Source: Pseudogymnoascus destructans
Taxonomy: Eukaryota; Ascomycota; Leotiomycetes; Thelebolales; Thelebolaceae
Assembly (NCBI RefSeq): GCF_001641265.1
Contig: NW_020167520.1
Span: 1,426,001-1,490,000 of the forward strand
Length of the DNA stretch: 64,000 nt
Direction of reading: 5' to 3'
The notes beneath the pieces were generated by a model. The model did not search any database. It was given only the letters and a program-made list of their open reading frames with translations, and was not told the origin of the DNA. Positions 10,955 through 19,852 of the stretch are shown here, piece by piece. Position 1 is the stretch's first letter, and the number at the start of each line of letters is the position of its first letter. The translations under genes and the position numbers were made by a program.

Positions 10955-11881
10955 TCAGGCCATCTCATCCTGCCAAACATCGTCCGCCCACATTCTCAGC
11001 TCTTGAGCAGAGAAGACAACATCCCCCTCTGGTGGAACAGCCGCACGCTCAAAGATCTTTGGAAACTCCAACACCAGCGGCGCCCCTGTGATCGCAACGT
11101 CGGAGATAGAGATCTCTTGGGTTCGGATTGGGACTTGCTGGGCATTCGATCTCGTGATCATCCGCGCTTCATCTGGTTGGGTCACCTCCCACGTCTCAAT
11201 CACAATACTGCGGTCATCTTGGCGTACGGAGATTATAAGAGCGATGTGAACTTGTGCTTCTGAGTTGACGAACCACCACGAGACGTCGCTGCGGAGCTGC
11301 GTCAATGACTCTGACAAGCCTGATTCCACGACCACAGTTGGCCACCCATGTATGCCCCGGAAAGATGGTTTGTATGAAGAGTCTGGTTGTTTCGAAGTGG
11401 AGTTGCCTTTGCACTTCCCGCCGCCAAATGGAATTAATGCTGACGAAGGAATCCCAAAACCGCCGAGCTTGAAGAGGATCCTATACTCAACTAATCGGTG
11501 GGCCGATTCGTGTCTTGTTGAAGCCATTAGTTTGACAATCAGTGAATTTGTATCAGCATCGTATGTAAGGCGCGTGCCTTTTGGGAAGGTCTGGCGACTG
11601 TCGTAGCGGCCGTTGTCAATGGTAGTGTACTGAGACTCGCTGACAGGTTTAAAGAGGAGGTATTGTAGGCGTGAGGTGTCGGCGAGAAGGCGATCGGTTT
11701 GTTGGTCGATGACTTTACGAGCATTAAGGATTGTGGTGAATTTGTGAGCTCCGATGGATCGGGGGTTTTCATGAGGTGTTGGTGACATTATGGTAGCTTT
11801 CGTTTCACCAGAAGGCGATTGCGGTGAAGTTGATGTGAAGCCATCGCTGCTACTTGCAACTGCATCAAATGAGGTCGACAT
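10955..11881 (-). CDS. Unknown fungal protein, 308 aa
   Basis: Single-exon ORF, not recognised as any named family. Residues 1-50 are Ser/Thr/Pro-rich and probably disordered. The core carries a central block, PTVVVESGLSESLTQLRSD followed by VSWWF, and then a beta-rich stretch of alternating hydrophobics (HIALIISV, SIVIETWEV). The C-terminus has FSAQELRMWADDVW. The layout 'GWPTVVVESG ... LR.D..WW....' recurs in hypothetical fungal proteins as I remember them. A restriction-endonuclease-like fold is only a guess. No signal peptide or membrane segment is seen. The initiator ATG (11881-11879) lies inside a 20-bp-stem inverted repeat, which is unusual. Confidence 0.6.
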   Translation of the reverse strand: MSTSFDAVASSSDGFTSTSPQSPSGETKATIMSPTPHENPRSIGAHKFTTILNARKVIDQQTDRLLADTSRLQYLLFKPVSESQYTTIDNGRYDSRQTFPKGTRLTYDADTNSLIVKLMASTRHESAHRLVEYRILFKLGGFGIPSSALIPFGGGKCKGNSTSKQPDSSYKPSFRGIHGWPTVVVESGLSESLTQLRSDVSWWFVNSEAQVHIALIISVRQDDRSIVIETWEVTQPDEARMITRSNAQQVPIRTQEISISDVAITGAPLVLEFPKIFERAAVPPEGDVVFSAQELRMWADDVWQDEMA

Positions 11882-11917
11882 TACTTCTACTTATGAGAAG
11901 TAGAAGTAATGTCGACC
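11873..11917. repeat. Perfect 20-bp hairpin spanning a start codon
   Basis: Arms GGTCGACATTACTTCTACTT (11873-11892) and AAGTAGAAGTAATGTCGACC (11898-11917) are exact reverse complements around the 5-base loop ATGAG. The start codon of the 308-aa gene is inside the left arm, so the transcript could hide its initiator in a stem if transcription begins far enough upstream. Confidence 0.85.
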
Positions 11918-12018
11918 GAGTTGATGGTTTAGAGGATAGATGTAGACGGGAAAGGGTGGTGTGATTACTAAAAGGAGCGAGAATGTAAGCGCGTTACTTA
12001 ACTACTAGCACGGAATCT

Positions 12019-12720
12019 TTGCCTTTCCTTCCTGATCGCATCATTTGGACCGAAGCTAACATTCCAAGTCGTATTCAGCTCATAGAGCCGAAAGGAGTCC
12101 GTGCCGTGTATCTTGCAGTCAGTTATTGCTTGGAATCTGTGAGCTTAGATAATCTGACAGACCCATCCACTTATGAGGCTAGGAAAGTTGGCATACGCCT
12201 CGATGACTTACCGCCTCGTGCGCTTGGAATTCAATACATCAGGGTTGATCGGTTGTGCATTATTCAAGGAGACGATGCCGATTTTAAAACGCAGGCCCCA
12301 AAAATGGGAGAGATTTACGGGGATGCCACTGTGACCATAGCAGCCGCTTCTGCTAGTTCTGAACAGGACCGTATCATGGTGGAACGAGATAAGAAATGGT
12401 CTACTTCCAGCGTCAACTTGACTGTTAATGGAATTGGGGCTTTGAAGCTTCACTGTCGGCGGCGATGACTTCCTTTAGAAAAGGAGGACACAGGAGGCGA
12501 CTATGGCAAGGTGTCCACTCGGTCATGGATCTGGCAGGAATGCCTCCTCGCTGAAAGAACGATATTCTTTACTCCTTCTTCCCTAAAATGCCGGTGTCAT
12601 TCCGTCTGGCAAGGTTTTGACCAAGGGGTCTCCGGCCACTCGTGGTCGGCGCAATTAGAAAGTATATCCCTTCGGTCTCCCACCCAAGGGATACAGCCCC
12701 GAGTGCTAATTGAACCATAG
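12019..12720 (+). pseudogene. HET (heterokaryon incompatibility) domain fragment
   Basis: The open stretch 12019-12468 matches the HET domain order: LAVSYC (usually LSYCWG), a GIRLDDLPP segment, then LGIQYIRVDRLCIIQGD and MGEIYGDATVTIAAASA. A second-frame block at 12511-12620 supplies RSWIWQECLLAERTIFF, equivalent to the R.W.lQE.lLa.R segment. No ATG start, no N-terminus and a frame change between blocks mark it as a decayed fragment. Intact HET proteins mediate non-self recognition and cell death; this piece is unlikely to function. Confidence 0.8.
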
Positions 12721-12954
12721 TGCGTGCAATAAACGCAGCCGCCTTTCGCAGCATCAAGTAAATATTTCGACTTTTCGATGGTTATATTCCCGAATGGTTT
12801 TCCGCTGGAAATTTTTATACTCTTTGTCAGCCTAGAGTTTGTGCTGATCCGTATTGCTTTTTTTAAAGGCTAGGAATGGGTCGAAGTTCAAGCACACTAT
12901 GTAGACTTTGCTAGGTGGCTCTATGTTCATGAGATCTTAGACTTTCTAAATGGA
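12721..12954. other. AT-rich spacer
   Basis: Short AT-rich spacer between the HET fragment and a degraded LTR. No feature supported. Confidence 0.35.
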
Positions 12955-13357
12955 TGTATAACGCTAACTTCTAAACGATAGAAGACAGAGGTTTCTTACA
13001 TAAGGTTGACTTAACAGAGGAGGCAGGGGATTAAACACAAAGGCTTTCTAAGTAACATGTTATAGTATTGTAAATAATACTATATTAAGTTGAGTACGAA
13101 GCTCCTATCTAAGGGAATACTATCTACTTATATAGTAGCATCGTGCCTCATTAATAATCTAGATAGTTAATAGATAGCTAGATAATCTAGATAGTTGATA
13201 GATAGCTTAACTATCTAATATCCACTAGTTTCTACAACTATTCACTAGCCTAGTCAACAACAGCCTAGCCTAGCTAGCCTTGTGACTTCTAAGGTCACGT
13301 TACTAAGCCTAGCCCTGCTAGCCCTATAACTAACGTAACGTTACTGTGGCCGTAACA
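12955..13357 (-). mobile_element. Degenerate solo LTR of the chromovirus family
   Basis: Reverse-oriented match to the 418-bp chromovirus LTR. It runs from the TAACGCTAACTTCTAAACG end (12957) to CCGTAACA (13357) and keeps the order of shared blocks (CTATCTACTTATATAGTAGC, GATAGCT repeats, GTAACG). Many G-to-A and C-to-T changes relative to the fresh copies suggest RIP (repeat-induced point mutation) or age. No internal element sequence adjoins it. Confidence 0.8.
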
Positions 13358-13640
13358 ATAGACTAGCGTCTTTCCTAAGCTGTTTTGCCTATCTTCTTAA
13401 AATCTTCTTAGGCTTTAAGGAAGCCATCTTGAAGTTCATCTCTCTTCTTAGACTCATCTACTAAGGTTGTTTTTTCGTTTATAGACTTATAGTCTTCTAG
13501 GTTTCAGTTAGCCATCTTAGCTTTTTCTTTAGCAGTGTGTGCTATAGCAGCTTTGCTATTCCTCTTGTATTTAGTAGATTAGACTTGTATCACCAAAGGC
13601 CCTATGGTGTACAGTACTAGACCACTGCTATTAACCGAAT
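13358..13640. other. AT-rich, mutated sequence of uncertain origin
   Basis: On the minus strand this reads as a Lys/Glu-rich string broken by TAG/TGA codons at former Gln/Arg positions, as expected for a RIP-mutated element fragment. Family not recognised. Near 13600 the sequence turns into the presumed end of the Tc1 element. Confidence 0.35.
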
Positions 13641-13701
13641 TCCAATTTAACGCGCAAATCGCGTCACATAACCCACCCCTCCTTGGACAACAACCATACT
13701 T

Positions 13702-14401
13702 ATGCCACCAACTTGGAGGGATTTGGCTCCAATTGATGGGAATCGACAGCCTGGTGGCCAATTAAGCCCATACCAACGCGGGCAGATTATTGGGAGGCAG
13801 TCAGAGGGTGCAACACCTACTAAGATTGCACACGACCTAAACCTTGACCGAAGCACCGTATGATATACAATTGCAGTTGACTCAATATGCACCGAAGGCA
13901 AGAGCCTACCCCATACACCACGGGGAAAGTCATATACAGAAGCAGAGCAACGCCTTATACTCCGCCACGTAGGCCTAAACCCAAAGGATACATACCAAGA
14001 AGTAAAGGATGCTTGTAATGTTGCTTGCTCAACATCAACTATAAAGAGGATACTACAAGAAGCAGGCATAGGCAATTGGCGTGCAAAGTGTCGCCCTTTC
14101 CTACTGCCAATACATGCAGCTAAACGGCTTGCATGGTGTTTAGCATGGAGGAATTGGACAGCAGAGGATTGGGGTCAAGTTGTGTGGAGTGATGAGTGCT
14201 CTGTTGAGCCGGGGGGGGTAACAGGAGCGAGTGGTGTTTCCGCACACCTGCTCAGAAGTGGCAGCGGGAGATGATCCAAACCTACAGTACAAAGAAGAAC
14301 ATGAAGATCATGGTTTGGCGGGCCTTTTGGGCAGAAGGCCGGAGCAATTTATACCTTATGGACTGTGACTTTGAGTCAAAGAAGTTTGGATATACTGCAA
14401 A
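13702..14401 (+). pseudogene. Tc1/mariner transposase, truncated and frameshifted
   Basis: From an ATG at 13702 the frame encodes an N-terminal helix-turn-helix part (LSPYQRGQIIGRQSEGATPT, TKIAHDLNLDRSTV). An in-frame TGA at ~13861 follows, then a second HTH (EAEQRLILRHV .. TIKRILQEAGI) and the start of the DDE_3 domain, WTAEDWGQVVWSDECSVE, with the catalytic-type D. A frameshift in the G-run at ~14213 is followed by KMKIMVWRAFW-like sequence in another frame. The gene stops abruptly at 14401, where the chromovirus LTR begins, so the C-terminal part with the last catalytic residues is gone. Confidence 0.82.
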
Positions 14402-14819
14402 TGTTACGGCTATAGTAACATGATGTCATGGTTACAGGGCCAGGGCCTAGTAACGTGACGTGTGAGTCACATAACGTGACGTGTGAGTCACAGTGGGAAG
14501 CGGGGTAGGCTGCCATGTGACGGGGCTAATGGATAGTTGCAGAAACTAGTGGATATTGGATAGTTGAGCTATCCACGAACTATCCTGAATATCTAGCTAT
14601 CCGCCAACTATCCAGATTACCCATGAGGCACGACGCCACTATATAAGTAGATAGTATTTCCTTAGATAGGAGCTTCGTGCTCAACTCAATACAGTATTTG
14701 TTATATACTAGTAACGTGTTACGTGAAGCCTTTGTGTCCGATCCCCTGCCTCCTCTGATAAGTAAACCTTTACGCAAGAGAACCTCTGTGTCTTCTATCG
14801 TTTAGAAGTCAGCGTTACA
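14402..14819 (+). repeat. 5' LTR of chromovirus copy 1
   Basis: 418 bp, TG..CA ends. It begins with an imperfect palindrome, GTAACATGA/TCATGGTTAC. It contains a TATATAAG box near 14640 and several AACTATCC / GATAGTTG motifs in both orientations. The primer-binding region follows at 14820, and gag starts 47 bases after the LTR. Confidence 0.92.
14451..14491 (+). promoter_or_regulatory. Tandem 21-bp U3 repeats with TGACGT and TGAGTCA motifs
   Basis: Two 21-bp units, each GTGACGTG followed by TGAGTCAC. TGAGTCA (14463-14469 and 14484-14490) is the Gcn4/CpcA (AP-1) core, and TGACGT resembles a CRE/ATF core. The copy-2 3' LTR has two units; the copy-2 5' LTR at 46138 has one. Promoter function is inferred from motif and place upstream of a TATA-like box. 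Confidence 0.55.
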
Positions 14820-14865
14820 CTTTGAGCACCACTTCTACGAGGCACTGGCTCATACACAAAGCAAC

Positions 14866-15936
14866 ATGTCTGTCGTCAGTTTGAAGGGGAAAACCCCCAC
14901 CACGCCAACTTTGTCTCAGAGGTCTAAGCCTGAGAATGAAGAGATGCCCGACGCACCCACCGTCAACGAACTCAAGGAAACTCTACGCGTCAAGTTGCCC
15001 GACACTTACTCCGGCAACCGAAAGGAACTTGAGGTGTTTTTACTACAGGTCGAACTGTACCAGCACTTCAATGACGAGAAGTTTCCCACCCAGGAGAACT
15101 ATGCCCTGTGGACTGCGTCCTACCTTAGGGGGGAAGCCCTGCGATGGGTCGAACCATTCCTCATGGATTATTTCAAATATGAAAGTACCAATGGAAGCAT
15201 GGCAACTACGCAGACTATGTTTGGCAGCTGGAAAGGATTCTGTAAGGAAATCCGACGCATGTTCGGAGACATCGATGAGATTAAGACCGCAGAAGACCAT
15301 CTGTTTGCACTTAAGCAGACTGGCAGCGCCCTCACATACTCCACAGAATTCCAGAGATACGGCAATCAGACAGGATGGGACGCCAGCGCACTCATCAGCC
15401 ACTACCGACGTGGGCTGAAGAGCCATATACGTATGGAACTTGCCCGTTTGGAACAACAACCAACGGACATGGTAGCGCTAATCGAACATACGGTCCGAAT
15501 CGACAATCGACTATACGAATTCCAGAAGGAACGTCGGACCTATGACAAGCCCAAGAAAAGTTACCCCTACCGGGGAAACGAGGGCAGACGACGGGATCAA
15601 CACCCGCGAGACAACCGTTGGTCGGACCCAATGGAACTCGATGCCACGTTCAAACCTGGACGACCCCGTGACCCTAAGAAAGACAGACAATTCAAGGAAC
15701 GACTCTGTTTTAACTGCGACAAGCCAGGCCACATGGCCCGAGACTGCAGACAGCCAAAGAAAGGGAACGGCGGATGCAAAGTCGGCAAACAACTCAATGC
15801 TACCTGGCAAGGCCGGGGAAGTTACAACGCCTCGGGGACAGGACAGTTGAACGCAACGTTTGTGAGCAAACAGGACTGGGGAATAAACGGCGAAAGCACC
15901 CCAGAAGACGAGAGCGGAGAGCCATGGAGCAACTAG
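14866..15936 (+). CDS. gag: Gag polyprotein, chromovirus copy 1
   Basis: 356 residues. Residues ~35-230 form the retrotransposon Gag (capsid-like) domain, with segments such as YALWTASYLRGEALRWVEPF and MVALIEHTVRIDNRLYEFQ. A basic region and a CCHC zinc knuckle, CFNCDKPGHMARDC (residues 281-294), bind nucleic acid. It assembles the cytoplasmic particle in which reverse transcription occurs. Its 3' end overlaps the linker ORF in the -1 frame (15924-15936). No classic slippery heptamer in the right phase was found in this overlap, so how the linker is expressed is open. Confidence 0.93.
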   Translation: MSVVSLKGKTPTTPTLSQRSKPENEEMPDAPTVNELKETLRVKLPDTYSGNRKELEVFLLQVELYQHFNDEKFPTQENYALWTASYLRGEALRWVEPFLMDYFKYESTNGSMATTQTMFGSWKGFCKEIRRMFGDIDEIKTAEDHLFALKQTGSALTYSTEFQRYGNQTGWDASALISHYRRGLKSHIRMELARLEQQPTDMVALIEHTVRIDNRLYEFQKERRTYDKPKKSYPYRGNEGRRRDQHPRDNRWSDPMELDATFKPGRPRDPKKDRQFKERLCFNCDKPGHMARDCRQPKKGNGGCKVGKQLNATWQGRGSYNASGTGQLNATFVSKQDWGINGESTPEDESGEPWSN

Positions 15937-16331
15937 ACACGTTCTCCACGCCTCCGAGGGAAGATAGTGCATGGGTGAGAGGACAGCGGGAACTATCAAC
16001 GACAGACGCAACAGAGACTGATCATCCCTGGCACGCGTATGTCTACTGGGAGTATTGCAGCAAAGATGACTGCAAGCTCCACTGGAAAAAGAAACACCAG
16101 AATCAGTTGTTTCCCCGATCCTCGCCCAGGATACACTTCAGAGACGCAGAGCAAGTTCACGCCCTCAGGCGAAGCCAGTCTGAAGGGGACTTGCCTATCA
16201 AAAGCGAACAGGTATACGAGAAATACCCACATCTGCTAGACAAAGCAGAAGAGCGAGGGAAACGATCTCCCCAAGGACCACCATTGGAAGCGGATGAATA
16301 CTATCCTTCCTCGGACGAGTCAAAAAACTAG
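15924..16331 (+). CDS. Gag-pol linker ORF, chromovirus copy 1
   Basis: 135 residues from the ATG at 15924; the frame is already open from 15774, overlapping gag. It contains HPWHAYVYWEYCSKDDCKLHW, a His/Cys block that corresponds to the segment lying between Gag and protease in many fungal gypsy elements. Its function is unknown. It ends SDESKN then TAG. The last three sense codons plus the preceding base form the heptamer A AAA AAC (16322-16328), expected to promote a -1 slip into pol. It is probably translated as part of a Gag-Pol precursor rather than alone. Confidence 0.75.
   Translation: MEQLDTFSTPPREDSAWVRGQRELSTTDATETDHPWHAYVYWEYCSKDDCKLHWKKKHQNQLFPRSSPRIHFRDAEQVHALRRSQSEGDLPIKSEQVYEKYPHLLDKAEERGKRSPQGPPLEADEYYPSSDESKN
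16322..16328 (+). promoter_or_regulatory. Programmed -1 frameshift site (A AAA AAC)
   Basis: In the linker frame the codons read TCA AAA AAC TAG, so the heptamer has the canonical X XXY YYZ phase and lies immediately before the stop. A -1 slip continues as CTA GGA GTC CTT, which is open into the protease of pol. Possible downstream structure: TAGGCC (16345-16350) can pair with GGCCTA (16371-16376). The identical site is in copy 2 at 42691-42697. Confidence 0.75.
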
Positions 16332-16408
16332 GAGTCCTTGACGGTAGGCCACCGGCGAGCGACACGAAGAGGCCTAGTACAGACCAGCTATGCGCCACGA
16401 CGGGCAGC

Positions 16409-19400
16409 ATGCAACTATATGTGGTCGCTAAGATACAACAGCGACACCTCCGAGCAATGATTGACTCAGGAGCGACGGGCAACTTTATGACAAAGAAAGT
16501 AGCAGACACGCAAGGTTTCAAGACACAATTGAAAACTGAACCATACCCGTTAATGGTCGTAGATGGAGAGCCCATCTCGACTAATGAAGGAATGGTGACC
16601 CACGAAACGGTCCCATTGGAAATGGTCATGCTACACGGGCACAAGGAAACGATTCAGTTTGACATCGTGCACATGGACAACCATGCGTGCATCCTTGGTG
16701 TGCCATGGCTCAAGAAACACAACCCCCAGATCGACTGGTGGAACGAGAAAGTTGTGATGAGCCAGTGCGCGTGTGAACAACGGACGGACACGCGACAACG
16801 GGAGAAACCCTCCCAGGGCCGGAAGGAGTTATGTGCAACCTCCGAGCTCGATGACCTAGCCCAGGCATCCTCACCGACGAGTATACCGGTGGAGTACAAG
16901 GAATACGAGCAATTATTCCAGGAAGGCCCTAAGAACGAGGCGCTTCCTAAGCACCAACCATGGGATCACGAGATACCTTTGGAGAAAGACAAGAGTCCAC
17001 CGTTTGGACCAATATATCAGCTATCGGAAAAGGAGCTGAAGGTACTTAAGGAGTACATTGATGATAACCTAGCGAAAGGATTCATCAGACCATCCACATC
17101 ACCAGCAGGAAGTCCGGTGCTTTTCGTACCAAAGAAAGACGGCTCCCTACGGTTATGTGTGGACTATCGAGCGTTGAACAACATCACAATCAAGGACAGG
17201 TATGCCCTGCCATTAATCAACGAACTACACGATAGATTTCAAGGAGCAAAGATCTTCAGTAAGCTAGATCTGCGAGGAGCATACAACCTGATCCGAATCA
17301 AGGCTGGGGAAGAGTGGAAAACAGCATTCCGCACCCGCTATGGCCTATTCGAGTATCAAGTCATGCCCTTTGGGCTAACAAACGCACCCGCATCCATGCA
17401 ACGACTGATGAATGATGCTTTGCACGAATACTTAGACATCTTTACCATTGTCTACCTAGACGATGTCCTGGTGTATTCAGCAACCAAGGAGGAGCATGTC
17501 AAGCATGTCAAACTCGTCCTGAAGAAACTAAAGGAGTACAGCTTACTCCTCAAACCAGAGAAGTGCGAGTTCCATAAAAACCAAGTCGAATTCTTGGGTT
17601 ACATTATCGGAACGCACGGCATCAAGATGGACCAAGCAAAAGTAACGGCAGTGTTGGAATGGCCAACACCGACCACGGTCAAGGAAGTGCAAGCCTTCCT
17701 AGGCTTCGCCAACTTCTACCGAAGATTCATCTCAGGATATTCCAAGGTAGCTCAACCACTCACGGAGCTTACCAGAAAGGATCTCGAATTCAAATGGACG
17801 GACAAGGCAGAGGCTGCTTTCCAGGAACTTAAGACGAAGTTCACGGAAGCACCTATCCTTGCTACATTTGACCCTGCAAAGAAGATCATCCTCGAAACGG
17901 ACTCTTCTGACTTCGCAATTGGAGCATGTCTGAATCAACCAGACGAGAACGGTAAGTTCAAACCAATCGCGTACTACTCTAGGAAACTGTCACCCGCGGA
18001 ACTCAATTACGACATCCACAACAAGGAGCTACTGGCTATTGTCGTTGCCTTTGAGCAGTGGCGAGTATATCTTGAGGGACCCACCTACCCGGTGCAGGTA
18101 TGGACGGATCACAAGAACCTCATATACTTCACCACGACCAAGGTTTTAAACCACAGACAAGTCCGCTGGGCAGAAACCCTCGCAGCCTACAACTTCACGA
18201 TAACCTATCGCAAGGGCTCCGAGAATGCAAGAGCAGACGCTCTCAGCAGACGGACCGACTACGCCGGCCCAAAGGAAGAAAGACCTAGAGCAATTCTGAA
18301 GAAAACAGATGCAGGAATACAGTACAATGAGTTACTAGCGACGATCTCAGTCATCGAAGATACAGAACTCGAGGAAAGACTCAAGAAAGCTTACGCAACA
18401 GACGAATGCGCCAAGCGAGTCTTGTCCAAAGTCGAAGGCGACTTCGCCATCGACGAACAAGGATTGATTCGATACAAAGGGTTAGTGTATGTCCCAAGTC
18501 AAATGAGACGCCCGCTGGTGCAAGAACAACACTCGTTACCAGCACACGGTCATCAGGGAGTAACACGAACCTTCGAACGAATCACCCGACACTACTACTT
18601 CCCAGGTATGAGGAAGCAGGTAGAGACAGTGGTAAGAGAGTGCGACATTTGCAGCAAGTCAAAATCCAATAGGCACCTGCCATACGGACAACTCAAGTCG
18701 ACACCAGTACCAAAAGGAGCGTGGAAATCAATAGCTTTGGACTTCGTCGTCAAGCTTCCACCCTCCAAGGACCCGTTAACAGGAATAGAATACGACTCTA
18801 TCCTCGTCATCACGGAAAGACTCACGAAATATGGGAAGTTTATACCATATCTAGAAGCTAGCGACGCCGAGGCGCTCGCATATACCTTCATTCGAGTCAT
18901 ATTAGCCGATCATGGGATGCCAGAAGAAATCATCTCAGATAGAGACAAGCTTTTTACTTCGAAATTTTGGAAATCTTTAATGGCACTTTTGGGAACAAAT
19001 CATAAGCTATCAACAGCTTTCCATCCCCAAACAGACGGTCAAACAGAAAGACTGAATCAAACCCTTGAACAATACCTACGGAGTTATGTCAACCACCAAC
19101 AAGACAATTGGGTTCAGATATTACCCATCGCACAGTTCGCATATAACAGCGCGATGACCGAAGCAACAAAAGTCTCACCGTTCTTTGCCAATTACGGCTA
19201 TCAGCCAGAGGCATATAGACAACCACGACCGGATGAATCAAGAGCAGAACAAGCTATGATCGCTGTGGAACAACTGAAATCGTTCCATGAACAACTCGCG
19301 ACAGACATCCAATTCTTAAATGAACGATCTGCCGCGTATGCAAACAAGAAGCGCAGTATGGAACCTGCCTTCAAGGAGGGGGATAAAGTATACCTACTCC

Positions 19401-19852
19401 GGAAACATATCAAAACGAAACGACCAAGTACAAAGTTGGACTTCAAGAAATTGGGACCATTCAAAATATTGAACAAAGTCAGCTCAGTTAATTACAGACT
19501 GCAGCTACCCAAGAAGTCTAGACTACACCCGGTATTTCATGTCTCACTACTGGAACCAGCAAGAGGAAATACCCCAATTGCGACAGATACAGAACTTCAA
19601 CCAGAGAATGAGATTGTTGAATACGAAGTCGAAGCGATCCTAGACAGAAGGTTAGTAGGACGCAAAGAAGAGTTTTTGATAAAATGGAAAGGTTACGAAC
19701 CTACGGACAATTCATGGGAAACGGTCAGAAACCTTAGCTGTCCAGAGCTACTGGAGGCGTTTCGCCGTCGACACCCAAGCGATCAAAGAAGCCAGGAGAC
19801 AGGGCCACGAAAAGGTCCTGGTCAGGGGCAGCACCCTCGGAAACGGCAGTAG
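16409..19852 (+). CDS. pol: Pol polyprotein (PR-RT-RNaseH-IN-chromodomain), chromovirus copy 1
   Basis: 1147 residues counted from the first ATG; the frame is open upstream to the slip site at 16328. Domains in order: aspartic protease with MIDSGATGNF (D18); reverse transcriptase with YLDDVLVYS (~350); RNase H with LETDSSDFAIGACL (~495) and HNKELLAI; integrase with an HHCC zinc site (HGHQGVTRTF .. CDICSKSK, ~713-755); and the integrase catalytic triad in ALDFVVKL (~776), ISDRDKLF (~843) and LNQTLEQYLR (~882). The C-terminal chromodomain (EYEVEAILDRR .. LIKWKGYEPTDNSWE, ~1070-1120) would guide insertion to marked chromatin. The translated sequence is identical to that of copy 2. Its last ~119 bases are overlapped by the antisense Cys-rich ORF. 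Confidence 0.96.
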   Translation: MQLYVVAKIQQRHLRAMIDSGATGNFMTKKVADTQGFKTQLKTEPYPLMVVDGEPISTNEGMVTHETVPLEMVMLHGHKETIQFDIVHMDNHACILGVPWLKKHNPQIDWWNEKVVMSQCACEQRTDTRQREKPSQGRKELCATSELDDLAQASSPTSIPVEYKEYEQLFQEGPKNEALPKHQPWDHEIPLEKDKSPPFGPIYQLSEKELKVLKEYIDDNLAKGFIRPSTSPAGSPVLFVPKKDGSLRLCVDYRALNNITIKDRYALPLINELHDRFQGAKIFSKLDLRGAYNLIRIKAGEEWKTAFRTRYGLFEYQVMPFGLTNAPASMQRLMNDALHEYLDIFTIVYLDDVLVYSATKEEHVKHVKLVLKKLKEYSLLLKPEKCEFHKNQVEFLGYIIGTHGIKMDQAKVTAVLEWPTPTTVKEVQAFLGFANFYRRFISGYSKVAQPLTELTRKDLEFKWTDKAEAAFQELKTKFTEAPILATFDPAKKIILETDSSDFAIGACLNQPDENGKFKPIAYYSRKLSPAELNYDIHNKELLAIVVAFEQWRVYLEGPTYPVQVWTDHKNLIYFTTTKVLNHRQVRWAETLAAYNFTITYRKGSENARADALSRRTDYAGPKEERPRAILKKTDAGIQYNELLATISVIEDTELEERLKKAYATDECAKRVLSKVEGDFAIDEQGLIRYKGLVYVPSQMRRPLVQEQHSLPAHGHQGVTRTFERITRHYYFPGMRKQVETVVRECDICSKSKSNRHLPYGQLKSTPVPKGAWKSIALDFVVKLPPSKDPLTGIEYDSILVITERLTKYGKFIPYLEASDAEALAYTFIRVILADHGMPEEIISDRDKLFTSKFWKSLMALLGTNHKLSTAFHPQTDGQTERLNQTLEQYLRSYVNHQQDNWVQILPIAQFAYNSAMTEATKVSPFFANYGYQPEAYRQPRPDESRAEQAMIAVEQLKSFHEQLATDIQFLNERSAAYANKKRSMEPAFKEGDKVYLLRKHIKTKRPSTKLDFKKLGPFKILNKVSSVNYRLQLPKKSRLHPVFHVSLLEPARGNTPIATDTELQPENEIVEYEVEAILDRRLVGRKEEFLIKWKGYEPTDNSWETVRNLSCPELLEAFRRRHPSDQRSQETGPRKGPGQGQHPRKRQ

